From: Brevibacillus agri
GTDB taxonomy: Bacteria; Bacillota; Bacilli; Brevibacillales; Brevibacillaceae
Length of the DNA: 64,000 bases
Direction: 5' to 3'
Assembly (NCBI RefSeq): GCF_004117055.1
Contig: NZ_CP026363.1
Span: forward strand, 2,472,001 to 2,536,000
A program made the position numbers and the translations under genes. Positions 17,342 to 27,030 of this stretch are shown one piece after another. The notes beneath the pieces were generated by a model. The model saw only the letters and a program-made list of their open reading frames with translations. It had not been told where the DNA came from and did no database searches. Within the stretch, counting starts at the first letter, position 1; each line of letters begins with the position of its first letter.

Positions 17342-18097
17342 ATGGAAATCGCGATGAAATCCCATGTTGGCCGCGTCCGTCAGATCAATGAGGACTACTA
17401 TGCCTGTGTTGCCGATCTGAACGGACGCGTGCTGGCCATTGTTGCAGACGGTATGGGCGGCCATCAGGCTGGGGACATTGCCAGCCGCCTTGCTGTTGAG
17501 CGAATAGTAAAAGAACTGCGCCACCTGGATGGGCAACTCGACGCAGAAGACGCGCGCGAGCAACTGATGAATGCCGTTCTGCTTGCCAACAGGGAAGTCT
17601 ACGATTACGCTGTGAACCATCCAGAGTGCAGCGGAATGGGGACGACCGTTGTGGCGGCGCTGTTGGGAGAATCTTCCGTTATCACCGCCCATATTGGCGA
17701 CAGCCGTCTGTATTTTTACAATGCAGACGGGCTGGTGATGAAGACAGAGGACCATTCTCTGGTGAACGAACTCTTGAAAAGCGGACAAATCACCGAGGAA
17801 GAAGCATCGGTCCATCCGCATCGAAACGTGATTATGCGTTCGCTCGGCACGGAGCCGGATGTGTTGATTGATTTGGGACAGTTCGAGTGGTCGGAGGGCG
17901 ATGTCGTCCTCATCTGCTCGGATGGTCTCACGAACAAGGTAGGCCATGCCTCTCTGGAAAATTGGTTACAGAAACAGATATCGCTGCAAGCAAAAGTGGA
18001 CGGTCTGGTGCAGGAAGCGCTGGATGCCGGTGGGGAAGACAACATTACGCTGGTTGCTGTCCAAAAAAAGCTTGATGTCGGTCAGAAAGAGGGGTGA
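17342..18097 (+). CDS. prpC: PP2C-type Ser/Thr protein phosphatase PrpC
   Basis: A protein of 251 residues with the PP2C metal-binding motifs VADGMGGHQAGD (about residues 35-46), GMGTTVVAALL, HIGDSRLY and GEDNITLVAV near the end. It is Mn/Mg-dependent and reverses phosphorylation by PrkC. The start ATG follows rlmN by 4 bases, and its end overlaps the RBS region of prkC, so kinase and phosphatase are made together. Cytosolic; no membrane segment. Confidence 0.95.
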   Translation: MEIAMKSHVGRVRQINEDYYACVADLNGRVLAIVADGMGGHQAGDIASRLAVERIVKELRHLDGQLDAEDAREQLMNAVLLANREVYDYAVNHPECSGMGTTVVAALLGESSVITAHIGDSRLYFYNADGLVMKTEDHSLVNELLKSGQITEEEASVHPHRNVIMRSLGTEPDVLIDLGQFEWSEGDVVLICSDGLTNKVGHASLENWLQKQISLQAKVDGLVQEALDAGGEDNITLVAVQKKLDVGQKEG

Positions 18098-18102
18098 GAG
18101 AG

Positions 18103-20085
18103 ATGGAAGGTCAACGACTGGGTGGACGGTATCAATTGGAATCCCGCGTCGGCGGAGGCGGTATGGCGATCGTATACAAAGCCAGGGATTTGATCCTGAA
18201 TCGTCCGGTGGCCGTCAAAGTGCTGCGCTCGCAGTTTGGTACGGACGAAGACTTTGTCAATCGGTTTCGGCGTGAAGCGCAGGCGGTGGCAAGCTTGTCT
18301 CACCCCAATGTGGTCGGGGTGTACGATGTAGGCCAGGAAGGCGACACGCACTACATGGTGATGGAGTACATAGAAGGCTGCACGCTCAAGGAAGTCATTA
18401 TCCAGCGTGGGGCATTGCCCGTAGAGGAGGCAGTGCGCATCGCCGAGCAAATTTGCGATGCACTCGATCACGCGCATCAAAACCAGATCATTCACAGAGA
18501 CATCAAGCCGCACAATATCATGATCGGAAAAAATGGCAGAGTGAAGGTGACGGACTTCGGTATCGCGCGCGCCGTTACTTCTGCTACGATTACCCATACG
18601 AACGCCATGCTTGGCTCTGTCCATTATTTTTCGCCGGAACAGGCGCGTGGCGGGATTACGGGAGAAAAGTCCGATATTTACTCGCTCGGGATCGTGCTGT
18701 ATGAGATGGTGACCGGGGAGCTGCCGTTTTCCGGCGATTCGCCGATATCGGTGGCGCTCAAGCATTTGCAGGAGCCGTTGCCCGAGCCGCGTCAGGTAAA
18801 CCCGAACATTCCGCAAAGCGTGGAAAACGTCATCTTGAAGGCGCTGGTCAAAGATCCGTTTCTTAGGTACGCATCCGCGCGGGAAATGCTTGAAGATTTG
18901 GAGACGTGCCTGTTTCCGGAACGGTTGAACGAAGAAAAGCTAACCTTCCCGGTGGATGAGGAGATGACGCGCGTCGTTCCGATTATTACACCGGAGATGA
19001 TGGAAGGGCACACGAGCGGCCGAACAGGAGTCGGACAGCGCAGCCGCCATGAGCCGTCCGAAGAAGACGAGGATGATAAGCCGCCGAAAAAATGGTGGGT
19101 CAAGGCTCTTTTCTGGGTCGGTGGCATTGGACTGTTTTTCGTGCTCGCGTTCTTCGGTTTCAACTTCCTGTTGAACGTGTTCCCTTCCATTCCTGAGGTG
19201 CCTGTTCCGTATGTGGAAGGAATCCAAGTGGAACTCGCCGAGGACAAAATCAAGGAAAAAAATCTCGTACCGCAGATTGTAGAAGAAGCAAGCGATACGA
19301 TCGAAAAAGGCATGGTCATCCGTCAGGACCCGGCACCGCCGATGAGGCTGAAGGAAAAGGCCGTTGTCACCTTGTACGTCAGCAAAGGCCAGGAGCAGAT
19401 CGACATGCCGAATCTGGTCACGCTGCCGCGGGCAACAGCGGAGGAAACGTTGAAAAAGAACGGCTTCAAGCTGGAAATGGTCACGTTCGTCGAGGAAGAG
19501 GACGACAAGGCCGAAGTGGGAACCGTCATCAAGCAGTCGCCGGAAGCGAATGAAAAGGTGTATCCGGGCAAGACGAGTGTGAAGGTGACGATCAGCAAAG
19601 GCAAAGCGTTTGTCCGCATGCCGGATGTGCGGGGAAAATCGGTGGAAGCGGCCCAAGTGGAACTGTTCAAAAAAGGGCTTGGTGTCGGAGAAATCAAGGA
19701 AGTGCCAACGTACACCACCGACAAGGCGGGCGAAGTGCTGAGTACGCATCCGTACGACCCGGGCATGCAGGTCCAAAAAGGCGTAGCCGTACCGCTGACC
19801 GTCAGCAACGGACAGTATCCGCAGGATGCCAAGTCTGCTGTAGCGACGGTGTACGTGGAAGTCGTACCGGGCGAGACCGTGGAAGTCAAGATCGAAGTGA
19901 CAGACGCGCGCGGCGAAGCAAAAGTATTCCAGCAAGAAACAATCGCGGAAAACAAAGAATACGACGTGCCGGTCGTTCTCTCGCCGCAAAAAGACGCAGT
20001 TGTCCGAGCAACAGTCAAAAGGCAGAACGACACCGAATTCAGGGATTATCAAACCATTCCGATCTCGTATAACAGCTTGCCGTAG
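18103..20085 (+). CDS. prkC: Membrane Ser/Thr kinase PrkC with three PASTA domains
   Basis: A protein of 660 residues: a kinase domain (about 1-270, with HRDIKPHNIMIG and KVTDFGIAR), a charged juxtamembrane linker, one membrane helix (about 334-355, KALFWVGGIGLFFVLAFFG) and three extracellular PASTA repeats (about 365-570), then a 90-residue tail. PASTA domains sense muropeptides and the kinase controls germination, wall growth and translation. I start at ATG 18103; AGAGGGG lies about 8 bases before it, and the in-frame GTG at 18094 overlaps that site. It is coupled to prpC. Confidence 0.95.
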   Translation: MEGQRLGGRYQLESRVGGGGMAIVYKARDLILNRPVAVKVLRSQFGTDEDFVNRFRREAQAVASLSHPNVVGVYDVGQEGDTHYMVMEYIEGCTLKEVIIQRGALPVEEAVRIAEQICDALDHAHQNQIIHRDIKPHNIMIGKNGRVKVTDFGIARAVTSATITHTNAMLGSVHYFSPEQARGGITGEKSDIYSLGIVLYEMVTGELPFSGDSPISVALKHLQEPLPEPRQVNPNIPQSVENVILKALVKDPFLRYASAREMLEDLETCLFPERLNEEKLTFPVDEEMTRVVPIITPEMMEGHTSGRTGVGQRSRHEPSEEDEDDKPPKKWWVKALFWVGGIGLFFVLAFFGFNFLLNVFPSIPEVPVPYVEGIQVELAEDKIKEKNLVPQIVEEASDTIEKGMVIRQDPAPPMRLKEKAVVTLYVSKGQEQIDMPNLVTLPRATAEETLKKNGFKLEMVTFVEEEDDKAEVGTVIKQSPEANEKVYPGKTSVKVTISKGKAFVRMPDVRGKSVEAAQVELFKKGLGVGEIKEVPTYTTDKAGEVLSTHPYDPGMQVQKGVAVPLTVSNGQYPQDAKSAVATVYVEVVPGETVEVKIEVTDARGEAKVFQQETIAENKEYDVPVVLSPQKDAVVRATVKRQNDTEFRDYQTIPISYNSLP

Positions 20086-20103
20086 GATAGTGGAGGGACA
20101 TGA

Positions 20104-20994
20104 ATGCCAGAAGGACGGATTGTGAAAGCGCTGAGCGGCTTTTACTATGTAGCCGATGAGGGGCGCATCTACAGTTGCCGTGCAAGAGGGCTGTTCAAGA
20201 AAAAAGACGCCAAGGTGAACCCGCTCGTGGGCGACTGGGTCGTCTACGATGCGATCAATGAAGAAGAAGGCTATGTCATGGAGGTGGGCGAAAGGACCAA
20301 TGAGCTGGTCCGCCCGCCCATTTCCAATGTAGATCAGGCTGTTCTCGTCTTTTCCATGTACAAGCCGATGTTTAGCTCGCTGCTTTTGGACAAGTTTTTG
20401 GCTCATACCGAGCACGTCGGGATCGATTCCGTCATTGTGCTGTCCAAAGCCGATCAGGTGTCGCAGGAAGAAGTGGACGCCATCGTGCGCCAATACGAGG
20501 CCATCGGCTATCAGGTGATTCCGACCTCGACGGTAGACGAGCGCGGCCTAGAGGAAGTGCGCTCCATTTTGCACGACCGGATTACCGTTTTCGCCGGGCA
20601 GTCAGGAGTGGGAAAATCATCGCTGATTAACACGCTGTTCCCTGGCGTCAGCCTGCAGACAGGCGATGTCAGCCAAAAGCTGGGACGCGGCAAGCATACA
20701 ACCCGTCACGTCGAGCTGATCCCGCTTCCAGGCGGCGGCTATGTGGCCGACACGCCAGGCTTCAGTTCGCTGGAGTTCATCGACTTTACCGAGCTGGATC
20801 TGGCCGAGTCGTTCCGTGACTTTGCTGCCCTCAGCGCGGATTGCAAATTCCGCGGCTGTCTGCACGTAAGCGAGCCGTCATGTGCCGTCCAGGCGGCGCT
20901 GGCGGCAGGCGAGCTGAGCGAGGATCGCTACGAACACTACAAACAGTTCCGCGAAGAGCTGAAAGAATATCAACGGAGGAACAAACCATGGTAA
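20104..20994 (+). CDS. rsgA: Ribosome small subunit-dependent GTPase RsgA
   Basis: A protein of 296 residues with an N-terminal OB fold (about 1-65), a circularly permuted GTPase (G4-like LSKADQ before the P-loop [12 protein letters not shown] and DTPGFSSLE) and a C-terminal Zn finger ([14 protein letters not shown]). RsgA checks late 30S assembly and is a known target of PrkC-type kinases, which fits its place after prkC. GTGGAGGGA precedes the ATG. It overlaps rpe by 7 bases. Confidence 0.95.
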   Translation: MPEGRIVKALSGFYYVADEGRIYSCRARGLFKKKDAKVNPLVGDWVVYDAINEEEGYVMEVGERTNELVRPPISNVDQAVLVFSMYKPMFSSLLLDKFLAHTEHVGIDSVIVLSKADQVSQEEVDAIVRQYEAIGYQVIPTSTVDERGLEEVRSILHDRITVFAGQSGVGKSSLINTLFPGVSLQTGDVSQKLGRGKHTTRHVELIPLPGGGYVADTPGFSSLEFIDFTELDLAESFRDFAALSADCKFRGCLHVSEPSCAVQAALAAGELSEDRYEHYKQFREELKEYQRRNKPW

Positions 20995-21635
20995 AAATCG
21001 CACCTTCTATCCTGTCAGCGGATTTTGCCCGTCTGGGCGAGGAGATTCTCGATGTTGAGCGCGGGGGAGCAGACTGGATTCACGTGGATGTGATGGATGG
21101 ACATTTTGTGCCGAACATCACGATCGGGCCATTGATCGTCGAGGCAATCCGTCCCGTGACCAAGCTGCCGCTGGACGTGCATCTGATGATTGAAGAGCCG
21201 GACCGCTACATCCCGCAGTTTGCCAAAAGCGGTGCGGACTGGATCACGGTTCATCAGGAAGCGTGCCGCCACCTGCACAGAACGCTCTACCTGATTAAAG
21301 AACAAGGCGTGAAGGCTGGCGTTGTGCTCAATCCGGCCACTCCGATTGCGACTATCGAGCCTGTGCTGCCTGATCTGGACATAGTGCTTTTGATGACCGT
21401 CAACCCTGGTTTTGGCGGGCAAAAATTCATCCACAACGTCGTGCCGAAAATCAAGGCGCTGCGCGACCTGCTGAACGAGCGCGGGCTGGACCATGTCGAG
21501 ATCGAGATCGACGGCGGCGTCAATGCCGAAACAGCGCGCCTGTGCGAAGAGGCGGGAGCAACTGTACTCGTCGCAGGCAGCGCGGTGTTCAACCAGCCTG
21601 ATCGCGCAAAAGCGATTTCAGCGATTCGCGGATAA
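20988..21635 (+). CDS. rpe: Ribulose-phosphate 3-epimerase
   Basis: A protein of 215 residues, a TIM-barrel epimerase linking ribulose-5-P and xylulose-5-P. Motifs are [26 protein letters not shown] (metal His and Asp), [12 protein letters not shown] and EIDGGVN. I start at ATG 20988, preceded by CGGAGGA and overlapping the rsgA stop. The longer upstream frame belongs to rsgA sequence. A strong terminator at 21654 closes the prpC-prkC-rsgA-rpe run. Confidence 0.95.
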   Translation: MVKIAPSILSADFARLGEEILDVERGGADWIHVDVMDGHFVPNITIGPLIVEAIRPVTKLPLDVHLMIEEPDRYIPQFAKSGADWITVHQEACRHLHRTLYLIKEQGVKAGVVLNPATPIATIEPVLPDLDIVLLMTVNPGFGGQKFIHNVVPKIKALRDLLNERGLDHVEIEIDGGVNAETARLCEEAGATVLVAGSAVFNQPDRAKAISAIRG

Positions 21636-21653
21636 ACGAAAACGGTGAACAGG

Positions 21654-21692
21654 AAAAAGCCATCTGCAACAAAACGGCGCAGATGGCTTTTT
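21654..21692 (+). terminator. Terminator after rpe
   Basis: AAAAAGCCATCTGC pairs with GCAGATGGCTTTTT around a 10-base loop. It ends the conserved run; the next two genes are on the other strand. Confidence 0.9.
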
Positions 21693-21865
21693 GGCGTGCG
21701 AAAAAAATGGAGCGGCCGAGCAAAACGCCGTGTCCGCAACGAGGCTTTTGCCGATGCGGCAAACACAGCATCCGGCATCCGGTTTTCGGCTGGCAAGCAG
21801 TCGCCTGTCGCGGAATTTTCCGCAATCCTAGTGGCGCTTTTCTGCTGAAAACAGGCAATCATCTG

Positions 21866-22291
21866 CTAGGGACGATCAGAAGTCACATACGTACCGGCGA
21901 TCAGGTCGTGAATCGCGCGCTTGTCTTTGCGCACACAGACCATGATGAGGCTCACTAGGGCTCCCAGCCCGAACGTAATGCCATAGACGAGCATCATGCC
22001 GACGAGCACGCGCAGCAGCATCGTGCCGATCCCGACAGACTCGCCGTCCACGCGGGCGATGCGCACGCCGACAATTCTTTTGCCTACCGTATAGCCGGAC
22101 CAAAATACCGGAACGAGCAGGCTGTATAGCGTGGAGATCAGATTGGTCGCGAGATTTCCTTCCGTTTGGCCTGTAATCCAATAGCTGATGATAGCCAGAG
22201 GCACACCGATAATCAGTCCGTCCAGCAGGGACGCTCCGAGACGCCGCCAAAACCCGACGGGATTGCTTGGCAATGGTGCAGCGTTTTCCAT
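21866..22291 (-). CDS. RDD-family membrane protein
   Basis: A protein of 141 residues with the RDD pattern: GFWRRLGASLLDGLIIGVPL in the first helix, GYTVGKRIVGVRI before the second, then a hydrophobic third segment and RAIHDLIAGTYV. RDD proteins are small multi-pass membrane proteins of largely unknown function; some transport ions or compatible solutes. I start at the ATG ending at 22291, preceded by AAAGGAAGGG; a longer frame upstream lacks a site. It lies between rpe and an M20 peptidase, so it is not part of the conserved block. Confidence 0.85.
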   Translation of the reverse strand: MENAAPLPSNPVGFWRRLGASLLDGLIIGVPLAIISYWITGQTEGNLATNLISTLYSLLVPVFWSGYTVGKRIVGVRIARVDGESVGIGTMLLRVLVGMMLVYGITFGLGALVSLIMVCVRKDKRAIHDLIAGTYVTSDRP

Positions 22292-22405
22292 ACGTACCCT
22301 TCCTTTCTTTTCCGAGGCTAGGGAATATATATGTTTGGTCAGTTGAAAGTATTTCATGAAAAAACGCCAGCGATTCCTCGGCGATCAAGCGGGAGAAAAG
22401 CTTTT

Positions 22406-23536
22406 TTACAGGGTGGTCAACAGGCGGAGCAAAACTGCCATGCGGCCGGGGATGGCATCGACGACGACGTGCTCGTGGGAGGCGTGGGCGCCGTCACCGA
22501 CAGGGCCGAGTCCGTCGAGTGTCGGACATCCGGCATCTGCGGCAAAATTGCCGTCACTGGTTCCGCCGACACCGCACTCCGTCAGCTCGAAGCCTTCCAG
22601 GCGCGCTTGCTCCTGGGCAAGCGAAAACAGCTTCGCGGTACCGTCGGTCCGCTCCATCGGCGGCTTGGCAATGCCGCCCGCAAGTTTTAGCTCTGCGCCA
22701 GCGAGCACAGGGGAGAGCTCGTTCATCAGCCGGGTAATCCGCTCGGCTTCGTCGTGGCTTTGAACGCGGACGTCGATGTCCGCCGTCGCCCAGTCCGGAA
22801 CGACGTTGGAGACGCTGCCTCCCTTGATCGTGCCGACAGACAGGGTCGTTCCTTTGGCGTAGTCTGTAAACGACTGAATCGCCAGGACGTGATGGGCCAA
22901 CTCCTCGATGGCATTCACCCCAAGGGCGTGATCGTTGCCAGCATGAGCAGCGCGTCCGGTTGCGGTCAGGAAAAATTCCCCGCCGCCTTTGCGGCTCGTT
23001 TTCAAGGAACCGTCTCCGGCTGCCGGTTCCAGCACCAGCGTGTATTTGCTTCGCGCCGCTTCCTGTCTAATCAGTTGCTCGGAGGAGACACTGCCGATCT
23101 CCTCGTCCGTATTCCAGAAAAAGACCAGCTTTTTGCGGAGCGGGAGCTTGTGCGAGATGATCGCGCGCAGGGCGAAGTAGGCGAAAACGATCCCGGCTTT
23201 CATGTCGTACGTGCCCGGTCCGTACAGGCGGCCGTCTTCCTCCCGCCACGGCTCCTTCGCAAGCGTGCCGATCTCCTTCACCGTGTCAAAATGTCCCAGC
23301 ACGAGAATTTGCTCGTCGCCCTCGCCGTATTCGATGCGGAGTTGGTCGCCGTACGTTTCCTGCGGCAGACGCTCGATCCGGCAGCCCAGCTCGCGGAAAC
23401 GCTCGGCGATCAGCAGGCCGAGCCGATCGACCGCCTGCTTGTTGTGGGTCGGGCTTTCCATCTCCACGTAGGTGCGCAGCTCGGCCACGATTTCCGGGAG
23501 CTGCTCGCGAAAATAAGACGTCCAGTTGGTCATCAT
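22406..23536 (-). CDS. M20-family metallopeptidase, carboxypeptidase G2-like
   Basis: A protein of 376 residues. Metal-binding residues are visible in LVLGHFDTV (His, Asp), GPGTYDMKAG (Asp), NTDEEIGS (Glu pair) and HASHEHVVVD near the C-terminus (His). A dimerisation domain sits between about residues 185 and 290. The family cleaves C-terminal residues, often Glu, from folates or peptides, or deacylates amino acids. AAAGGAGGAAG precedes the double ATG. There is no signal peptide, so it acts in the cytosol. It is divergent from an amino-acid importer, which could feed it peptides or amino acids, but a shared role is inference. Confidence 0.85.
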   Translation of the reverse strand: MMTNWTSYFREQLPEIVAELRTYVEMESPTHNKQAVDRLGLLIAERFRELGCRIERLPQETYGDQLRIEYGEGDEQILVLGHFDTVKEIGTLAKEPWREEDGRLYGPGTYDMKAGIVFAYFALRAIISHKLPLRKKLVFFWNTDEEIGSVSSEQLIRQEAARSKYTLVLEPAAGDGSLKTSRKGGGEFFLTATGRAAHAGNDHALGVNAIEELAHHVLAIQSFTDYAKGTTLSVGTIKGGSVSNVVPDWATADIDVRVQSHDEAERITRLMNELSPVLAGAELKLAGGIAKPPMERTDGTAKLFSLAQEQARLEGFELTECGVGGTSDGNFAADAGCPTLDGLGPVGDGAHASHEHVVVDAIPGRMAVLLRLLTTL

Positions 23537-23744
23537 CGTCTTCCTCCTTTATGTACGAGCTTTTCATATGCACTATAAAGCTTCGCGCCCCTTTTCGCCA
23601 GAGAAAAATCCGATGGGCCGTCACGATATCCTTAAGAAGTCGGGCATACTAGGCAGAGCAGGAAGCACGGCAAATAAAAGGAGGAAAGTGATTTGTGTGT
23701 AAAATTCTGTATTTTGCATAATTAACAGATGGTGAAAAAATGAT

Positions 23745-23772
23745 TGAAATTGTTTAGTTATTGATTAAAATA
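23745..23772 (+). promoter_or_regulatory. Likely promoter of the amino-acid ABC operon
   Basis: TTGAAA (23745-23750), 16 bases, TAAAAT (23767-23772), in the only AT-rich stretch around, 94 bases before the first gene. Between the M20 gene and this operon (23537-23865) I see no coding sequence. AAAATTCTGTATTTT (23702-23716) matches the CodY box at 10 of 15 positions. Confidence 0.5.
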
Positions 23773-23865
23773 GTCATTATCCTGCATAAATATAAGTTGT
23801 TGTGCAAAATATTCTAGGCAAGCATGGCTGCTTTTGCAGTAAATCATTTCAACCGGGGGTACACA

Positions 23866-24690
23866 ATGAAAAAACGGACATCGATTCTTTCTCTTGCATT
23901 ATCGTCTCTGCTGGCTGCGGCGATGATCGCAGGCTGCGGCACGGGCAACCAGCCACAAGCGGGCGCAGGCCAGGAGCAACCGGCAGGCCAAGGAGGACAA
24001 GCTGGCGAGAAAAAGACGCTCATCATGGCGACGTCTGCGGACTACAAGCCGTATGAATACCACGACCTGACCAGCGGCAAGGACGAGATCGTCGGGTTTG
24101 ACATCGACATCGCCAAATACATCGGCAAAGAACTGGGCTATGAAATCCAGATTACCGACATGAACTTCGACGGACTGGTTCCGGCGCTGCAAACGAATCG
24201 TGCCGATTTCGTCATGGCGGGCATGACGCCAACGGATGAGCGCAAAAAAAATGCGGATTTCTCCGAGATTTACTATGAAGCGAAAAATACGATCGTCTCC
24301 AAGAAGGATAGCAACATCACCAAGCCAGATCAGCTCGCGGGTAAAAAGATCGCCGTACAGCTTGGCTCTATCCAGGAAGAGGCGGCGCAAGAGCTGGCGA
24401 AAACCGTACAAGGCTTGCAAGTGACTTCCTTGAACAAGCTGGGCGAGATCGTGGAAGAAGTAAAAACCGGCCGCGTCGACGCTGCCATCATCGAGGACCA
24501 CGTGGCCAAAAGCTTCGTAGAGAGCAACCCTGGCTTGCAGTTCACCACGATTGAATCGAAAGAAACGAACGGCTCTGCCATCGCTTTTCCAAAAGGCTCT
24601 CCACACGTAGCGAAGTTTAACGAGGTTATCAAAAAAATGCAGGAAAACGGAGAAATGGACAAGCTGATCCAAAAATGGTTCGCTCAATAA
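23866..24690 (+). CDS. Amino-acid ABC transporter substrate-binding lipoprotein
   Basis: A protein of 274 residues. The lipobox AAAMIAGCG ends a signal peptide at about residue 24, so it is lipid-anchored outside the membrane. A Gly/Gln-rich linker follows, then a family 3 solute-binding domain with GFDIDIAKYIGKELGY and GLVPALQTNRADFVMAGMTP, typical of polar amino acids (Arg, Gln, Cys or similar). GGGGG lies 6-7 bases before ATG 23866; the in-frame ATG at 23824 would break the signal peptide. First gene of a complete three-gene importer. Confidence 0.92.
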   Translation: MKKRTSILSLALSSLLAAAMIAGCGTGNQPQAGAGQEQPAGQGGQAGEKKTLIMATSADYKPYEYHDLTSGKDEIVGFDIDIAKYIGKELGYEIQITDMNFDGLVPALQTNRADFVMAGMTPTDERKKNADFSEIYYEAKNTIVSKKDSNITKPDQLAGKKIAVQLGSIQEEAAQELAKTVQGLQVTSLNKLGEIVEEVKTGRVDAAIIEDHVAKSFVESNPGLQFTTIESKETNGSAIAFPKGSPHVAKFNEVIKKMQENGEMDKLIQKWFAQ

Positions 24691-24746
24691 TCTCTGAACG
24701 CAAAGCTTTTTACAACTACGCAACGTAGCAAGAGGTGAGAGAGGGC

Positions 24747-25406
24747 ATGAATTTGGATTTTGCGCAAATCGTGCCCTATATCCCTTTCATTTTGCAGGGG
24801 ATAAAGGGCACGCTGCTTGTTACATTGATTTCCGTCGTTTTAGGCTTCATCTGGGGCTCGATCCTCGCACTCATCAAAATTTCTAAATTCGAGCCGCTGA
24901 ATTGGCTCGCTGTCGCCTACACGTCCGTCTTTCGCGGAACGCCGCTGATTTTGCAGCTCACGTTCGTCTACTTCGCGACTCCGCAGCTCACCGGCTACAA
25001 CATTTCGCAGTTGGAAGCAGCCGTCCTGACGTTTACCCTGAACTCGGGGGCGTACATTTCGGAGACGATTCGCGGCGGAATTATGGCTGTGGACAAAGGA
25101 CAGTGGGAAGCGGCCAAGGCGCTCGGCATCCCGTATCGCCGCATGATGCTCGACATCATTTTGCCGCAGGGCGTGAAAAACATTTTGCCTGCGCTCGTGA
25201 ACGAGACGATCGCGCTTCTGAAGGAGTCGGCGCTCGTTTCCACGATCGGTCTGTCCGACATCATGCAAAATGCGAACGTGGTAAAAGGGGCCATCTTCCG
25301 CTACTTTGAACCATACCTGATCGCCGGCTTCCTGTACTATGTCATGGTCATGATCCTGACATGGGTAGCGCGCGTAGTGGAACGGAGGATGAGACGCAGT
25401 GATTAA
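24747..25406 (+). CDS. Amino-acid ABC transporter permease (HisM/GlnP type)
   Basis: A protein of 219 residues with about five membrane helices. It has the family features [20 protein letters not shown] and the EAA loop [21 protein letters not shown] that contacts the ATPase. I start at ATG 24747, after a purine-rich GAGAGAGGG; a GTG at 24735 is an alternative. It overlaps the ATPase gene by 8 bases. As with many such systems only one permease gene is present, so a homodimer is expected. Confidence 0.93.
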   Translation: MNLDFAQIVPYIPFILQGIKGTLLVTLISVVLGFIWGSILALIKISKFEPLNWLAVAYTSVFRGTPLILQLTFVYFATPQLTGYNISQLEAAVLTFTLNSGAYISETIRGGIMAVDKGQWEAAKALGIPYRRMMLDIILPQGVKNILPALVNETIALLKESALVSTIGLSDIMQNANVVKGAIFRYFEPYLIAGFLYYVMVMILTWVARVVERRMRRSD

Positions 25407-26121
25407 AATCGACAACATTACGAAGTCGTTCGGGCAACTGAACGTCTTGAAAGGCATCTCCACCGAAATCGGCAAAGGCGAGGTCGTGGCGATCATCGGG
25501 CCGTCCGGATCGGGAAAATCGACGCTGCTGCGCTGCATAAACCTGCTGGAAGTCCCTACCAGCGGCAAAATCGCGATCAACGGTCAGGAAATTACCGACC
25601 CAAAGGCAAACGTCATGGCGATCCGCCAGCAGATCGGGATGGTGTTCCAGCATTTTCACCTGTTCCCGCACATGACCGTGCTGAACAACCTGACCTACGC
25701 GCCAATCAAGGTAAAAGGCATGGCGAAAAGCGAGGCGGAGAAAAAGGCGCGGGAGCTGCTTGCGCGTGTCGGTTTGGCCGACAAAGCCGACGTCTTCCCG
25801 TCGCGATTGTCCGGCGGGCAGAAGCAGCGCGTCGCCATCGCCCGCTCGCTGGTCATGGAGCCGCAAATCATGCTGTTTGACGAGCCGACGTCCGCGCTTG
25901 ATCCGGAGATGGTCAAAGAGGTGCTGGAGGTTATGAAAGGGTTGGCCCACACCGGGATGACCATGGCGATCGTGACGCATGAGATGCGTTTTGCGGAAGA
26001 AGTGTCCGACCGCATCCTGTTTCTGGACGACGGCCGACTGTTGGAGGATGCGCCGCCAAAAGAGTTTTTCCAAAATCCGAAAAGCGAACGGGCCAAGCAG
26101 TTTCTGGAAAAGGTCCGTTGA
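25399..26121 (+). CDS. Amino-acid ABC transporter ATP-binding protein (GlnQ type)
   Basis: A protein of 240 residues with Walker [12 protein letters not shown], the Q-loop [13 protein letters not shown], signature [12 protein letters not shown], Walker [14 protein letters not shown] and the switch His in IVTHEM. The start is GTG at 25399 inside the end of the permease gene, after CGGAGGA. It completes the importer. A terminator hairpin follows 6 bases after the stop. Confidence 0.95.
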   Translation: MIKIDNITKSFGQLNVLKGISTEIGKGEVVAIIGPSGSGKSTLLRCINLLEVPTSGKIAINGQEITDPKANVMAIRQQIGMVFQHFHLFPHMTVLNNLTYAPIKVKGMAKSEAEKKARELLARVGLADKADVFPSRLSGGQKQRVAIARSLVMEPQIMLFDEPTSALDPEMVKEVLEVMKGLAHTGMTMAIVTHEMRFAEEVSDRILFLDDGRLLEDAPPKEFFQNPKSERAKQFLEKVR

Positions 26122-26127
26122 GCAAAG

Positions 26128-26161
26128 GAAGCCGCGGGAGCTTGTGCCTGCGGCTTTTCTC
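26128..26161 (+). terminator. Terminator of the amino-acid ABC operon
   Basis: AAGCCGC pairs with GCGGCTT around a 14-base loop, with TTTTCTCTTT behind it. Confidence 0.75.
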
Positions 26162-26162
26162 T

Positions 26163-26191
26163 TTGACAGGCGTTGGGACTTGGGCTAGAAT
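26163..26191 (+). promoter_or_regulatory. Sigma-A promoter of the thiT-like gene
   Basis: TTGACA (26163-26168), 17 bases, TAGAAT (26186-26191). A short hairpin (GACAGC/GCTGTT) lies in the leader. I looked for a TPP riboswitch between here and 26262 and found none of its conserved motifs. Confidence 0.8.
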
Positions 26192-26262
26192 CAGAGACAG
26201 CTTCGGTGGCTGTTGCTCTTTTATTATGAAAATTCATGAGGAATGACAAGGAGTGAAGGAGA

Positions 26263-26823
26263 TTGGATCGTCAACGATTGGTCATCTTGCTGGAGATGGC
26301 GATGATGGCGGCGCTCGCGGTTGTGTTCAGCCAGATCAAGGTGTTTGAAATGCCGCAGGGCGGCTCCGTCTCGCTGGTCATGGTTCCGATTGCCTTGATC
26401 GCGGTTCGCCGCGGCTTGCTGGCGGGCGTCGTTACGGGGATGGTAGTAGGACTGCTTCAGCTCTTGTTCGGCAGTACCTTGGTCAATCCGGTACAAGTGT
26501 TGCTCGATTATCCGCTGGCGTTTGCCGCATTGGGACTGACCGGGCTTGTCCGCCTGTCCGGCCGGGAAGGAAAGAAGCAGCGGATCTTCGCGCTGTGGAG
26601 CGGCTTGCTGATCGGGGGGCTGGGTCGCTTGGTTTGCCATTTTACGTCGGGGGTCATCTGGTTTGGCGAGTACGCGCCAGAAGGCACGCCTGTCGCGCTG
26701 TATTCCTTTGTCTACAATATCACCTACCTGCTTCCCGAAATGATTATCGCGGGCGTCGTCCTGTCGGTGGTGCTGGGCAGCGCCTCGCAGCTTTTGTTTC
26801 CGGCGCGCGACCGTTTGGCGTAG
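26263..26823 (+). CDS. thiT: ThiT-type thiamine transporter S component
   Basis: A protein of 186 residues with about six membrane helices; it matches the ThiT (YuaJ) S component of energy-coupling factor transporters (FSQIKVFEMPQGGSVSLVMVPI, then the YVPE-like region GEYAPEGTPVALYSFVYNITYLLP with conserved aromatic residues). S components bind the vitamin and dock on a shared EcfAAT module, not encoded intact here. The start is TTG at 26263 after AAGGAG and GAAGGAG. In B. subtilis the thiamine pyrophosphokinase gene thiN is at this spot, so one thiamine gene may have been swapped for another. Confidence 0.85.
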   Translation: MDRQRLVILLEMAMMAALAVVFSQIKVFEMPQGGSVSLVMVPIALIAVRRGLLAGVVTGMVVGLLQLLFGSTLVNPVQVLLDYPLAFAALGLTGLVRLSGREGKKQRIFALWSGLLIGGLGRLVCHFTSGVIWFGEYAPEGTPVALYSFVYNITYLLPEMIIAGVVLSVVLGSASQLLFPARDRLA

Positions 26824-26860
26824 TGGGACCTGCATAAAAGACAGATTGTTTTCATAATGT

Positions 26861-26893
26861 ATTCAGGCAGCAATTGCGTTGCCTGAATTTTTC
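26861..26893 (+). terminator. Terminator after the thiT-like gene
   Basis: ATTCAGGCA pairs with TGCCTGAAT around an 11-12 base loop, then TTTTTC. Confidence 0.8.
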
Positions 26894-27030
26894 TTTTCGC
26901 CGTCATCTGTTCTACCTGTGTTTGCAGCGGACATCGACATTTTCGCGTGGCAGGATACATGTTTATCCGACAGCAGAATATGATGTAATATGCACGTTTG
27001 GGAGAACACCTAAAGGAGGTGCAGCAAGAA

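Noticed and set aside
26192..26262. TPP riboswitch before the thiT-like gene
   Set aside because: Neither the CTGAGA nor the ACCTGA-type motifs are present and the leader is too short.
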